Assembly: GCF_002836745.1 (NCBI RefSeq)
Contig: NZ_PJAR01000026.1
Location: 39,855-103,854 of the forward strand
Length of the DNA stretch: 64,000 bases
Direction of reading: 5' to 3'
Origin: Glaciecola sp. 33A
Lineage (GTDB): Bacteria; Pseudomonadota; Gammaproteobacteria; Enterobacterales; Alteromonadaceae
Part shown: piece after piece, positions 51,326 to 59,509 of the stretch
Numbering within the stretch: the stretch's first letter is position 1
How the letters are laid out: the number at the start of each line of letters is the position of its first letter
Notes under the pieces: generated by a model
Seen by the model: the letters and a program-made list of their open reading frames with translations, nothing else
The model's database searches: none
Told to the model about the DNA's origin: nothing
Translations under genes and position numbers: made by a program

Positions 51326-51679
51326 TTTTTGACTGGCTTGCAGGTAGAGAGTTTCGCCGATGCTTCTTACTACTTGCCTGCATTTGGTAATTTCATTGCT
51401 ATTTACTACTTAGATGGCACCTGCGAGCCGAGCGTAAATTATCGTGGCGAAGGTCGAAACGCAATGAATGGTTTTGGCGCTACAGCCAGTGCCCGGTCAT
51501 TTTCAGACGAAATGTTAAGGTATTTATGGGAACAAAATGCACCAACGGGTAAGTTCCGTTACTACGATGGTTTGCTTTATATAATGTGCCTTTTTTTGAA
51601 TTGCTCTTTAACGCTACTGGTAATTGCAAATCGAAGTGAAGTACAAGAACATGACGTAAAGGCCCTGTTCATCTTATAA
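51326..51679 (+). pseudogene. Glycoside hydrolase (possibly family 8), C-terminal remnant
   Basis: The frame has SFADASYYLPAFGNFIAIYY, then EGRNAMNGFGATASARSFSD, and EQNAPTGKFRYYDGLLYIMC. The ADASYxxPAF and PTGxxRYYDGLLYM blocks resemble reducing-end xylanases of GH8, but roughly 80 residues between them seem deleted and the end (LHVSGNF-type) is replaced by unrelated sequence. There is no signal peptide or start. It is a fragment. Confidence 0.42.
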
Positions 51680-51792
51680 CATATCCCCAACAAAAGCCTT
51701 GTGGGTCATTTCTTCATGTCTTATTCTATATAGGCATCTCATACATATACGAAAGATCTTTAGTAAAGCGTGAATCACTAAAAGGGGAAAAA

Positions 51793-52275
51793 ATGGATAT
51801 TTGCGATATAGAAACACAACACTTATCTGCTATTTTGGCGCTAAATGAAATATCTGTTGCGGTGCTAAGTCCTCTAGACGGGCCTAAATTGACAAGACTT
51901 GTAGCAGAAGCGGTATTGGCAAAAGTCATTATAATAGACGAACAAGTAGCTGCATTTTTACTCGCTTTTACGGCCAACACTGAATACGAAAGCATTAATT
52001 ATCAGTGGTTTAATAAAAAATACGCTCAGTTTTTATATATTGATCGTATTGTTGTTGCCGATGACTTTAGAGGTCAAAAGCTTGCCTCTCACCTATACAA
52101 CTATCTGCTTAAATGGACTGTTGACAACGCAATACCAAGACTTGTTGCTGAAATAGATATTCAACCACCTAACGAGGCCTCCCTAAAATTTCATCAAAAA
52201 TTTGGCTTTTTTGAGCTAGAGCAGTTGGTCCACAGCGAAGAAAAAATAGTGTCTTTGCAAGGCAAAGAACTTTAA
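51793..52275 (+). CDS. GNAT N-acetyltransferase
   Basis: A 160-residue single-domain acetyltransferase behind AAAGGGGAAAA. LYIDRIVVADDFRGQKLASH (motif A, the V.xxxRGxxxAS loop) and PNEASLKFHQKFGFFELEQL (motif B) are clear. The N-terminal part EISVAVLSPLDGPKLTRLVA fits the subgroup of uncharacterised bacterial GNATs with this start. Substrate unknown. Confidence 0.82.
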   Translation: MDICDIETQHLSAILALNEISVAVLSPLDGPKLTRLVAEAVLAKVIIIDEQVAAFLLAFTANTEYESINYQWFNKKYAQFLYIDRIVVADDFRGQKLASHLYNYLLKWTVDNAIPRLVAEIDIQPPNEASLKFHQKFGFFELEQLVHSEEKIVSLQGKEL

Positions 52276-52626
52276 ACCATACAAGCATTCAGGATCGCTA
52301 TTACTTGATGCAGCAAAAAATATCTTTTTTAGTATTGATTAGCACTTATTAAGACGTCAATATGCGGTGTGCGAGCCTATTGCAATTAGCGGCTTCAGGC
52401 AAGGCGAGGTAAGTTATACACGTGAAAAAACAATACTCGAGACAGTGGGTAAAATATTTCAATTTGGCAAGTTACTTATCTTTAGTCATTTTGCTCATTC
52501 TTCAGATAGGTCAGGCTTTGAAATATGGGTAACATCTTCTGATGGGCATCAATACTTATCTGCAAAGATGCAGGTAAGTTTCTCCCCAATTATTTTTTGA
52601 ATTTATTTAACAGTTCAGAAAAAATT

Positions 52627-52657
52627 GTGACTGAATGGATAGGTGCAATTCAGTCAC
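52627..52657. terminator. Inverted repeat, possible terminator
   Basis: GTGACTGAAT and ATTCAGTCAC with an 11-base loop. It is 350 bases beyond the acetyltransferase stop; no T-run, so the role is uncertain. The stretch 52276-52844 otherwise shows no supported gene. Confidence 0.35.
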
Positions 52658-52844
52658 TGTAGTTAGCACCATTTCACCGACTGAAAGTCTCATAAGAACA
52701 AGTATTTCAGTGCCTTGGCCATTTAAAAATAGAGAATTACATTTGATGAATTGAGGATATCACTGAGAGGCCTAAGTAACATCTGTCTCGCTCGGCATTG
52801 TCAACAAACAATTCAGGATGCCGCATGGAACCTTAAGTAACGAT

Positions 52845-53088
52845 AGACAGAACGCAACTCCCAATTATAATTGTCACTTTTACTTGTGCAGTCGAAACAA
52901 CTGAAAATTTTGAACAATATTTACAAGAGCTTAATCGCAACTACCATGCAAAAGAGCCAATTGGTGTGGTGTTTAACGCAGAAAATGCGCATATTCCAAG
53001 TAGAGTGTATCAAAAACGTCAAGCAGACTGGATGAGGGCGAACTTTTGCGTTCGAGCTGTCATAAGCTTTGCTTTCAAGAGCTATTAA
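52845..53088 (+). pseudogene. Fragment of a small STAS/SpoIIAA-like protein
   Basis: The frame reads LPIIIVTFTCAVETTENFEQ, YLQELNRNYHAKEPIGVVFN, AENAHIPSRVYQKRQADWMR, then changes and stops at 53088. This resembles small cytosolic proteins with a beta-alpha start and a FDxxxA..xxxRQAxWxxx segment. No start codon with a ribosome-binding site is seen and the second half is lost. The assignment is tentative. Confidence 0.4.
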
Positions 53089-53115
53089 AAAAAAAGCCGC
53101 ATAAAATGCGACTTT
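53085..53115 (-). terminator. Rho-independent terminator of the short-ORF transcript
   Basis: On the minus strand, GTCGCATTTTATGCGGC forms a stem and is followed by about nine Ts. It ends the transcript that contains the 18-codon ORF at 53166-53222. Confidence 0.75.
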
Positions 53116-53165
53116 CCGTGCTTTGGCCAGCAAATCAGCCAGCCAGAGTGACAACGAAAGAAGGG

Positions 53166-53222
53166 TTAGTAAATTCGACTCTCACTCATAGCTGATTCAC
53201 GTATTTTCAAAACACTCGACAT
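53166..53222 (-). CDS. 18-residue peptide with perfect Shine-Dalgarno, leader-like or small functional peptide
   Basis: MSSVLKIRESAMSESRIY, too short for ordinary ORF calling. It is preceded by TAAGGAGGTGATC (53225-53237), an exact complement of the 13-base 3' tail of 16S rRNA, with the GGAGG 7 bases from the ATG. A promoter-like TTTACA-16-TAAATT lies at 53288-53261, and a strong terminator follows 50 bases after the stop. No gene continues beyond the terminator, so it is not an attenuator for a downstream operon as now arranged. Either a small protein, a peptide leader that lost its operon, or a small RNA with translation. Confidence 0.5.
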   Translation of the reverse strand: MSSVLKIRESAMSESRIY

Positions 53223-53260
53223 ATGATCACCTCCTTAAAATATCTGCTAAACGCAGCCTA

Positions 53261-53288
53261 AATTTAGCATAAAAGACGCACTTGTAAA
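53261..53288 (-). promoter_or_regulatory. Promoter-like sequence before the 18-residue ORF
   Basis: On the minus strand, TTTACA, 16 bases, TAAATT (with TATGCT just before). Would give a transcript of roughly 170 bases ending at 53086. Confidence 0.4.
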
Positions 53289-53469
53289 GAGAGTAAGAGC
53301 CCAAGCGATAATTATGATATTCCCAAAGTGTAAACAATTTTGGAACGTAAGCTGTTCAAAGTCCATTCTCGATACAGACCACAGAGCTGTGTTAGACGGA
53401 AGCCTCCTGATATAACGTTGTGTTTACGCCGCCTTTTCATTTTCAGAATCAGCAGTTATATTGCCTCAA

Positions 53470-53522
53470 GTGGGTCAATTTTACTTTATTGTTAGTGGGT
53501 CATTTTTACATTGCCGGTGACA
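53470..53522 (-). mobile_element. Isolated IS21-like terminal sequence
   Basis: On the minus strand it begins TGTCACCGGCAATG and has two internal repeats, GTAAAAATGACCCAC (53495-53509) and GTAAAATTGACCCAC (53470-53484), 25 bases apart. Multiple internal repeats inside a TG-starting end are usual for IS21-family elements. No istA or istB sequence is nearby, so only the end survives. Confidence 0.5.
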
Positions 53523-53583
53523 ATTGTGTTAGGTGGGATTATCAAAAAACGCTAAAACAAGATTAATTTACACAAAATAGGTG

Positions 53584-53745
53584 CGGCAGTAAGCTGTCCT
53601 TTTTTGCCTGATTGGGTAAGGTCGTCGTATTGTGTTTTTTGCCAAATCATAACGGGCTTAAATGGGGCAAAAGGAGACGTACACCGTTCAAAATTGAGAA
53701 AGAAGTTTGTGCCACAAGCAATCTTTGATATTGAGAGTTTTGATG
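53584..53745 (+). repeat. Dispersed repeat, copy 1
   Basis: Shares CGGCAG...CTTTTTTGCCTGA and later GTTTGTGCCACAAGCAATC plus TTTGATAT..GAGAGTTTTGAT with 61107-61233. Identity is clearest over the last 60 bases. See the second copy. Confidence 0.55.
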
Positions 53746-53955
53746 GTATTTCCGACTTTCCTAAGCGGACAGTCGTCCGCTTACATTATTCAATCTCCGC
53801 TGGGCTGATCGCCCTTGATAAATACCGTCCAATTAGTCGGGTATAAATCTGGGTTGTTCTCGAGTTGTTGTGGCTCAGTATCGCCTGTACTATGCGAATA
53901 TTAGCTTGTCAAACAGGTCAGTTGTACCTTAATGAAATTGGGGTAGGACTATTAA

Positions 53956-54551
53956 AAAGCACGGATGTATCATCCAAAGCTAGGGCGATTTCTACAAACT
54001 GACCCCATCGGCGACAAAGACCAGATGAATCTTTATGCTTATGTTGCTAACGACCCAGTAAATAATACTGATCCAACTGGAAAGTTCTTATGGGGTGCCT
54101 TTTTTTAGTGCGGGATTAGAAGTGGACTATAATCGATTGAAAGCAGGGGGATGTAACTAAGTTAAACACTACGAAAATTAGAGGGGCGTTTGCACTAGGA
54201 GCAATAGGTGTTGTTATTGGTGATAAAATTGCAAAGGCTGCTAGCTTAGTTACCAAGGTTACTTCATCGAAAGTTGCTGGAGCGGCTACAGATATAGCCG
54301 CAAATACGGTAGCTGGTTTTACTACTGAAGCAGTTTCTTCTGCTGTGGTGGCGACTGCTGAAGCAGCAATGTGCAATCAAGGTAATAAGGAAGATCCTAC
54401 AAACATAGTCTTAGGTGCAGCAGCAAAAAGCGCAATTTCATCTACCAGTTCTCAACTAGCTAGCGGTGCGACAAAAAACACTAAACTAAGTCAAGTTATG
54501 GGAATGGTTGCAACAGCCGCAGTTAAAATTAATGAAACTTTGGATAAATAA
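53956..54551 (+). pseudogene. Rhs-family protein C-terminus, core end plus variable tip, two frameshifts
   Basis: The first frame reads [40 protein letters not shown], the end of the Rhs-associated core. It breaks in a seven-T run at 54101-54107 (GAFF then stop); shifting one base gives SAGLEVDYNRLKAGG; shifting again in a G-run at 54148-54152 gives DVTKLNTTKIRGAFALGAIG and on to INETLDK and the stop at 54549. The tip is Ala/Ser-rich with a possible membrane helix. Nothing upstream encodes the long Rhs body, so this is an orphan C-terminal module. The breaks could be real or homopolymer sequencing errors. Confidence 0.65.
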
Positions 54552-54552
54552 A

Positions 54553-54870
54553 ATGGAAATTAAATCTGTTAAAGTTATGTTTCGAAAATATTCTTATTTT
54601 TCCACCATTAATTTGGCTACGCCACTTGTATGTATCTTTCTATTTATCTTCAAAGTAGGGGGAGGTAGCTGGAGTTTAGATAAAGGCATTCAAACATTGC
54701 TAATAACGGTTATTTTAGTATTAACTGTTTCTTCAATTATGGTGCTACCTTTTGATATTTACAGATCTAAGAAAGACAAGAAAATGTGTGATTCAGTGGG
54801 GATTGATTATGATGAATTCGTAATGTTGGATGAATTAGAAAAGGAAGAGGCTAGAAAACGAATTAACTAG
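54553..54870 (+). CDS. Small two-helix membrane protein, candidate Rhs immunity protein
   Basis: 105 residues starting ATG 54553, one base after the stop of the Rhs tip. Two hydrophobic segments (NLATPLVCIFLFIFKV and TLLITVILVLTVSSIMVLPF) and a charged C-terminus (DIYRSKKDKK, DELEKEEARKRIN). Position directly behind a variable Rhs tip is the usual place of the cognate immunity gene, and a membrane protein would suit a toxin acting at the membrane. I recognise no family, so the role is inferred from position alone. Confidence 0.5.
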   Translation: MEIKSVKVMFRKYSYFSTINLATPLVCIFLFIFKVGGGSWSLDKGIQTLLITVILVLTVSSIMVLPFDIYRSKKDKKMCDSVGIDYDEFVMLDELEKEEARKRIN

Positions 54871-54896
54871 TCAACTTTTTTCAACATGAATAGCTA

Positions 54897-56180
54897 TTAA
54901 TGATTTGAAGGAAGCGTGATAGTGAATTTACTACCTGACAACTCAGTGGCATTAGAAATCACTAATTTTCCAATATGCCAATCTAATATTCTGGTTACGA
55001 TAGCTAATCCAATTCCGTGTCCCTTTACGTTATTCATTCTATTTTCTGCTCTAAAGAAAGGTTTGATCACTTCCTTTCTGAGCGCTAATGGGATGCCGTC
55101 ACCGTTATCTGAAATGTGAATGTTGGCGGTATTATTATGATAATCAAGCTCGATTAAGACCTTACCACGTCCGTAATTAATCGCATTTTGTATAATATTA
55201 TTGACAACCATCTCGATATATTTTGAGTCAGCTAAAATACTGTTGTTATCATGCTCGTTGAAAAACTGTAGTGTTAAGTTATCGGATTGTTTACGGCTTA
55301 TACATTTGTGAATAAGCATCGCAAGATCTACCGGCTCTTTTTTGATTTTTAACATATTTTGATCTAGCCGAGCATAACGTAATAGTGTTTCAACCAAAGA
55401 TGTCATTTCATCTACGTCGTCACTTAGTTGTTGTTCTAGTTCGTTTCGTAAGGTTTTATCATGCACTTCTTGTATGGTGTCAATACCAAACCTTATTCTT
55501 GCTAATGGTGTGCGTAAGTCATGGGAAACCGCAGTGCTGAGCATTTTCACATCACTCACTAGACTATCTATTCGCTTAGCCATTTGATTAAATTCAAGCT
55601 CAATATCACGAATATAAGATATCGAACTCGGCGATATACGTTCATCTAACTTTCCTTCGCCAAATGATTTAGCGGCTAACCTAAGTGCCATAAGTTGTTT
55701 AACAAGTGGGTAAGCCCAAAGGAGGAAAATAGATATTAATATTAGATAAAATGCAGCCGTCCAAATGTATTGAGTTACAGAGTAGCTGTTTTTAGGGCTT
55801 AACATTGGGGTGCGTAAAATAAGTATTTGTTCTTTAGCGGGCAATAAATAATGATAAGCCATATTGTCAATGGTTTCTAAAACTACAGGCTCTGCATTGT
55901 TCATTTGTTTAATTAAAGCGCGAGGTAAAGGTGAGTCTTTTACATCTTGCAATACCACTGAGTATTGCTTTGTATTCGGCCAATGTGACAAAAAAGCATT
56001 TCCATCGCTCGATTCATTTGCTGCCCGTGCTAAATCACTGCCCAGTTGTTTGGCTACATTAGCTGTGTTTGGATTTAATTCAGGAGAGGAAAACTGTTGA
56101 TAAATGTTATCAAATAACCAGCCCAATCCGAGTGTTGATATTACGACAACGAGAATAAGTGAAAAGCTCAGTGTACGCAT
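54897..56180 (-). CDS. Sensor histidine kinase, RstB-like
   Basis: 427 residues. TM1 (LSFSLILVVVISTLGLGWLF), a periplasmic domain of ~115 residues, TM2 (YIWTAAFYLILISIFLLWAY), HAMP, then the phospho-acceptor His in AVSHDLRTPLARIRFGIDTI (~residue 220) and ATPase motifs NNIIQNAINYG (N box), SDNGDGIP (G1) and GHGIGLAIVTRI (G2). It should phosphorylate the regulator encoded 3 bases upstream in the same operon. The stimulus is unknown; neighbours are envelope proteins. Confidence 0.88.
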   Translation of the reverse strand: MRTLSFSLILVVVISTLGLGWLFDNIYQQFSSPELNPNTANVAKQLGSDLARAANESSDGNAFLSHWPNTKQYSVVLQDVKDSPLPRALIKQMNNAEPVVLETIDNMAYHYLLPAKEQILILRTPMLSPKNSYSVTQYIWTAAFYLILISIFLLWAYPLVKQLMALRLAAKSFGEGKLDERISPSSISYIRDIELEFNQMAKRIDSLVSDVKMLSTAVSHDLRTPLARIRFGIDTIQEVHDKTLRNELEQQLSDDVDEMTSLVETLLRYARLDQNMLKIKKEPVDLAMLIHKCISRKQSDNLTLQFFNEHDNNSILADSKYIEMVVNNIIQNAINYGRGKVLIELDYHNNTANIHISDNGDGIPLALRKEVIKPFFRAENRMNNVKGHGIGLAIVTRILDWHIGKLVISNATELSGSKFTITLPSNH

Positions 56181-56183
56181 ATT

Positions 56184-56942
56184 TTACCAAGCGTCCTTCA
56201 CAAATAAATAGCCTTTTCCCCAAACCGTTTTAATTCGATAGGGCTGGTTAGGATTATCATTTAATTTTTTACGTAATTTTGAGACGCGTAAATCGACCGA
56301 GCGATCAAAACCATCATACTCAAACCCCCTCAGTAAGATCATTAGCTCATCACGGGTGACCGTTTTACCGGCATGTTGCGCCAGTATCCAGAGTAAATCG
56401 AATTCACTGGTAGATATATTCACTGTTTTGTCATCAAGAATGACCGAGCGTGCTTGAGAGTCAATAATAAAATTGCCAAGGGTTAGTTTGATACTTTCGT
56501 CATTATTAACGTTATCTTCTAATATAGGCTCTTGAACCGTATCGGGTGATTGACGTTTTAAACATTTTTCTATCCTGGCTAAAAGTGCTCTTGCTCGCAA
56601 AGGTTTGGTTAAATAATCATCGGCGCCAGCATCTAAACCTAATACTTCATCTATTTCTTCATCTCTTGCCGTTACCATGATTATTGAGTTGGTAAAGGCA
56701 GGCCTTAAGGCTTTGCATACATCGAAGCCATCTAAGCCTGGCAACATGCCATCTAGAACAACGATGTCGGGATTATGTTGCTTGACAAAATCAACCGCTA
56801 AATCGCCACGGGTTATTACCGAAACCGTAAAGCCTTTTAACGCTAAGTATTTTTCCATCCATCGAGCTAAACTTATGTCATCTTCAACAATCAAAATATG
56901 TGCGATAGTTTTATTCAGCTGGTCGCTGTGTTTTTCTGTCAT
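56184..56942 (-). CDS. OmpR-family response regulator, RstA-like
   Basis: 252 residues. Receiver domain with acidic pocket (ILIVEDDISLARWME), phospho-acceptor Asp in DIVVLDGMLPGLDGFDV and Lys in DDYLTKPLRARALLARI, a ~25-residue acidic linker, then a winged-helix effector (ISTSEFDLLWILAQHAGKTV, RSVDLRVSKLRKKLNDN, IKTVWGKGYLF). Stop and the kinase start are only 3 bases apart. Likely targets are the adjacent MipA/DUF3019 genes, by analogy with similar clusters. Confidence 0.9.
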   Translation of the reverse strand: MTEKHSDQLNKTIAHILIVEDDISLARWMEKYLALKGFTVSVITRGDLAVDFVKQHNPDIVVLDGMLPGLDGFDVCKALRPAFTNSIIMVTARDEEIDEVLGLDAGADDYLTKPLRARALLARIEKCLKRQSPDTVQEPILEDNVNNDESIKLTLGNFIIDSQARSVILDDKTVNISTSEFDLLWILAQHAGKTVTRDELMILLRGFEYDGFDRSVDLRVSKLRKKLNDNPNQPYRIKTVWGKGYLFVKDAW

Positions 56943-57172
56943 TTGTTATTAGCCAAGTGAATTCGCTTTAAAGTGCGATCAATACAATTGCATAAATAAT
57001 TTTATCAAATTTAGTTTCGCATTATTCAGAACCGTAGACAATAAGCTAATCGTTTATGTTTTTTTGGCAATCAATAATATGTATCGATTACCACATAATC
57101 CCTTTCTAGCTGACTCTGGTTACTTAACGCAGTTAGTCAGCCAGTATAAAAATGCCATAGGTATTTATCTAT

Positions 57173-57610
57173 TTATTCCGCATTACGCTTAATGCGTGCA
57201 ATTGTAGTAATTGTTGTTTTCTCAGCAATAAAATCAACTTGCTCATTTAAAGAAAAATAGTCTATTGGCACGAATGTTTTGTAACGTTGACCTTCTGTCG
57301 ATTGTACTTCTATTAAATCTACAAACTCACCATATTCCTTATTGGCAATAGTACTTCCGACGACTGCGCTTGCGAATTTTAAGCCTCTATTAGCGCCTAG
57401 GCCTTGAGCAATAAAATGACCTATTAAAGATCCTGTTGCACGTTTAGAAAAACTGGCATCTACTTGTTTTCTCTCAATGCTGACAATTTGGCCGGTATTT
57501 ATAATTCCGTTTTTACCCGTTAACTCTGCCACTTTCGCTGAATTAATACTCGAACATGCTGCCAGTGCTAAAAAGCAGGTTACTATCGTTAATTTCTTAA
57601 TTAAAATCAT
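57173..57610 (-). CDS. Glycine-zipper outer membrane lipoprotein (SlyB/Pcp-like)
   Basis: 145 residues. Lipobox LALAACSS; then GIINTGQIVSIERKQVDASF and a glycine-rich segment (ATGSLIGHFIAQGLGANRGL, VVGSTI) typical of the 17-kDa surface-antigen/SlyB group. C-terminal half is beta-rich (IEVQSTEGQRYKTFVPI). SlyB-like proteins are induced by the PhoPQ-type envelope stress response and stabilise outer membrane proteins. Here it is next to a two-component system, suggesting a similar role. Confidence 0.7.
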   Translation of the reverse strand: MILIKKLTIVTCFLALAACSSINSAKVAELTGKNGIINTGQIVSIERKQVDASFSKRATGSLIGHFIAQGLGANRGLKFASAVVGSTIANKEYGEFVDLIEVQSTEGQRYKTFVPIDYFSLNEQVDFIAEKTTITTIARIKRNAE

Positions 57611-57729
57611 TTTTTTCTCTCTTTATATTAAAATTATTCTGCCTTTAGTGACAGAATAGATAAAATTTTCTAAGTCTCGCAGCTGACTGAAGCTATAAAT
57701 ATCGAGCTTAGTCTTGCTAAAATATATAT

Positions 57730-57759
57730 CACTCAGGGCCTCACCTGAGAGCCCGAGTG
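57730..57759 (-). terminator. Terminator of the serine hydrolase gene
   Basis: CACTCAGGGC and GCCCGAGTG pair across a short loop, 13 bases beyond the stop, followed on the minus strand by ATATATATTTT. Confidence 0.55.
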
Positions 57760-57771
57760 ATTGAATGGTGA

Positions 57772-58938
57772 CTAAAGTTCGTTTGTCAGCACTGTTTTAA
57801 TCAAACCATCAAAAGTTGTTGAACAAGTGTTTACGCCACCGTTACCACAATTAAAAAGCAGGACGATACTTGTATTTGTATCTTCGATGTATACGTTTTG
57901 CGCCATGTACCCAAACGTTAATCCTTCATGAGCGTAAACTCGATGACCATCGACTGTGGCTATACCAATACCCAGTCCTGATTTTTCATTAGCACCTTGT
58001 GTAATGAGGTTATCTTCGCCAAACAGAGTGTTTTTGACCGTTTCATTGGCAAAACTGTTATCTGTTATTAGCGCTTTGAGAAAGGTAGCCATGTCTTCAA
58101 CACTTGAAACAACAGGTGAATCGGCCTGACTGGTATTAATTAACATAGGTCTTGTATCAATGACATCACCGTCATCAGTGGTCAAATAACCAGATATAAA
58201 ATCACCTACGAAAGCTTCACTGCCTTTATAATAGGTGGCTGTCATACCTAGCGGGTCAAAAAAACGATTTCGCATGGCGACAGAATGATGTTCACCCAAC
58301 ACTTCATCCATAATAAGCCCTGCCAACGAATAACCCGAATTCGAATATTCATAACCTTCGCCAGGTAAAAAATAGCTAGGGTGGTCAAATATTAATTCGA
58401 TAAAGTCGATATCAGTTTTAAGCACTTCAGGCGCATCAAGTAATAAGTCGATATATGCATCACCATCGTCAATTTCGTCGTAATTAAATACGCCGCTAGT
58501 ATGGTTTAATAGTTGACGAAAGGTCATCTGATGACTGTTAGCAATGCGCGACAATATACTTTCGCTGAGCCAGGTATCCAATGTGTCATCCAGATTGAGT
58601 TGCCCTTCATCGGCTAACTGTGCAGCGAGCAGGGCGATCATTTTTTTACCGACACTGGCTGTGGGGATCATATCGCCAACTTGCATGGCCTGCTGTGTTT
58701 GCAAATTAGAAACGCCCGCGCTGCCTATAAAACGAGTTTGTGGTGTTTCTACCAGCAGGATAATGCCCGGTATCTCGGTCGATATAAGATCGTCGATCAC
58801 ATCCTGATAATTAATAACTACTGGCGGTGGTATGGGTGGCAGTGGGTCAGGTATGACCTTTGAGCTTTTTCCGCAAGCAGTTAGTTGCAATATTATTGCG
58901 CAGGTTAATAATAATTTGAATGAGTGAGTTATAGCCAT
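57772..58938 (-). CDS. Beta-lactamase-fold serine hydrolase (class C/esterase-like) lipoprotein
   Basis: 388 residues. Lipobox LQLTACGKS. The active-site SxxK lies in MIPTASVGKKMIALLAAQLA (~residue 97), YxN is in GYEYSNSGYSLAGLIMDEVL (~205), and a third motif region is EGLTFGYMAQN near the end (HxG replaced by HEG). These proteins include D-alanyl-D-alanine peptidases, esterases and AmpC-like enzymes. It probably works on peptidoglycan or an ester in the periplasm; true lactamase activity is not indicated. Confidence 0.82.
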   Translation of the reverse strand: MAITHSFKLLLTCAIILQLTACGKSSKVIPDPLPPIPPPVVINYQDVIDDLISTEIPGIILLVETPQTRFIGSAGVSNLQTQQAMQVGDMIPTASVGKKMIALLAAQLADEGQLNLDDTLDTWLSESILSRIANSHQMTFRQLLNHTSGVFNYDEIDDGDAYIDLLLDAPEVLKTDIDFIELIFDHPSYFLPGEGYEYSNSGYSLAGLIMDEVLGEHHSVAMRNRFFDPLGMTATYYKGSEAFVGDFISGYLTTDDGDVIDTRPMLINTSQADSPVVSSVEDMATFLKALITDNSFANETVKNTLFGEDNLITQGANEKSGLGIGIATVDGHRVYAHEGLTFGYMAQNVYIEDTNTSIVLLFNCGNGGVNTCSTTFDGLIKTVLTNEL

Positions 58939-59086
58939 GTGTTAATGCCTTTATTTATGTATATCTAAAAATCTACATACATAATAAAGAACTGAAGAAA
59001 ACAATAGCGTACAAAATTATTTAAAAGTGTAGCGTTTTGTAGCTTGGTTATTTGCAGCTTAAAAACCGATGTGTGAAAGGTGTTTT

Positions 59087-59509
59087 CTAGAACACACGCC
59101 ACGATGAATGAGACAAACGTTGCGTTGTGTGTACCCAAGCCAATTCCAATACTGAACTAATAATAGATACATTATTATTTTGTGACTTTAAGGTAAAAGT
59201 CACATTTTGAGTGACGAAAATATCTGCTTGAAAATTTCCTATATTGCTATTTGACCAACATTTAAGTGGGGTGCTTGCTTGTGTTGAGTAAAGGCAATAG
59301 TCACCTTTTTTATCAACCTGCCAACTAACATCGACATTAACAAAACAATCTTGCCCTTGACGCATTGAAACACATTGTGTGGGTTTTATGGCTAATTTAG
59401 GTAAAGTAGTTACCTCATCAGCAGACGCGCTGATGCTGATAAGTAGTAATGATAGCAAAAAAGTGCCGCTATTTAGGTTGCTCGTATTTGAGGTTTGCTT
59501 ACAATACAT
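59087..59509 (-). CDS. DUF3019-family exported protein
   Basis: 140 residues. Signal peptide GTFLLSLLLISISASADE. The mature part has KPTQCVSMRQGQDCFVNVDV, GDYCLYS and PLKCWSN, four cysteines in the DUF3019 pattern, and ends with a short aromatic tail. The family is typical of Alteromonadales and its genes sit beside MipA/OmpV and two-component genes, as here. The start overlaps the MipA stop by 11 bases, so they are translationally coupled. Function unknown. Confidence 0.78.
   Translation of the reverse strand: MYCKQTSNTSNLNSGTFLLSLLLISISASADEVTTLPKLAIKPTQCVSMRQGQDCFVNVDVSWQVDKKGDYCLYSTQASTPLKCWSNSNIGNFQADIFVTQNVTFTLKSQNNNVSIISSVLELAWVHTTQRLSHSSWRVF

Noticed and set aside
52367..52600. 77-codon plus-strand ORF
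   Set aside because: GTG start without ribosome-binding site, no recognisable motif, composition like non-coding DNA.
53225..53237. GATCACCTCCTTA on the plus strand looks like the 3' end of a 16S rRNA gene
   Set aside because: The preceding bases do not match 16S rRNA (no GGCTG before it); it is the Shine-Dalgarno of the short minus-strand ORF.
57111..57143. GCTGACT...AGTCAGC inverted repeat before the two-component genes
   Set aside because: Short arms, long loop and no T-run; too weak to call a terminator or operator.
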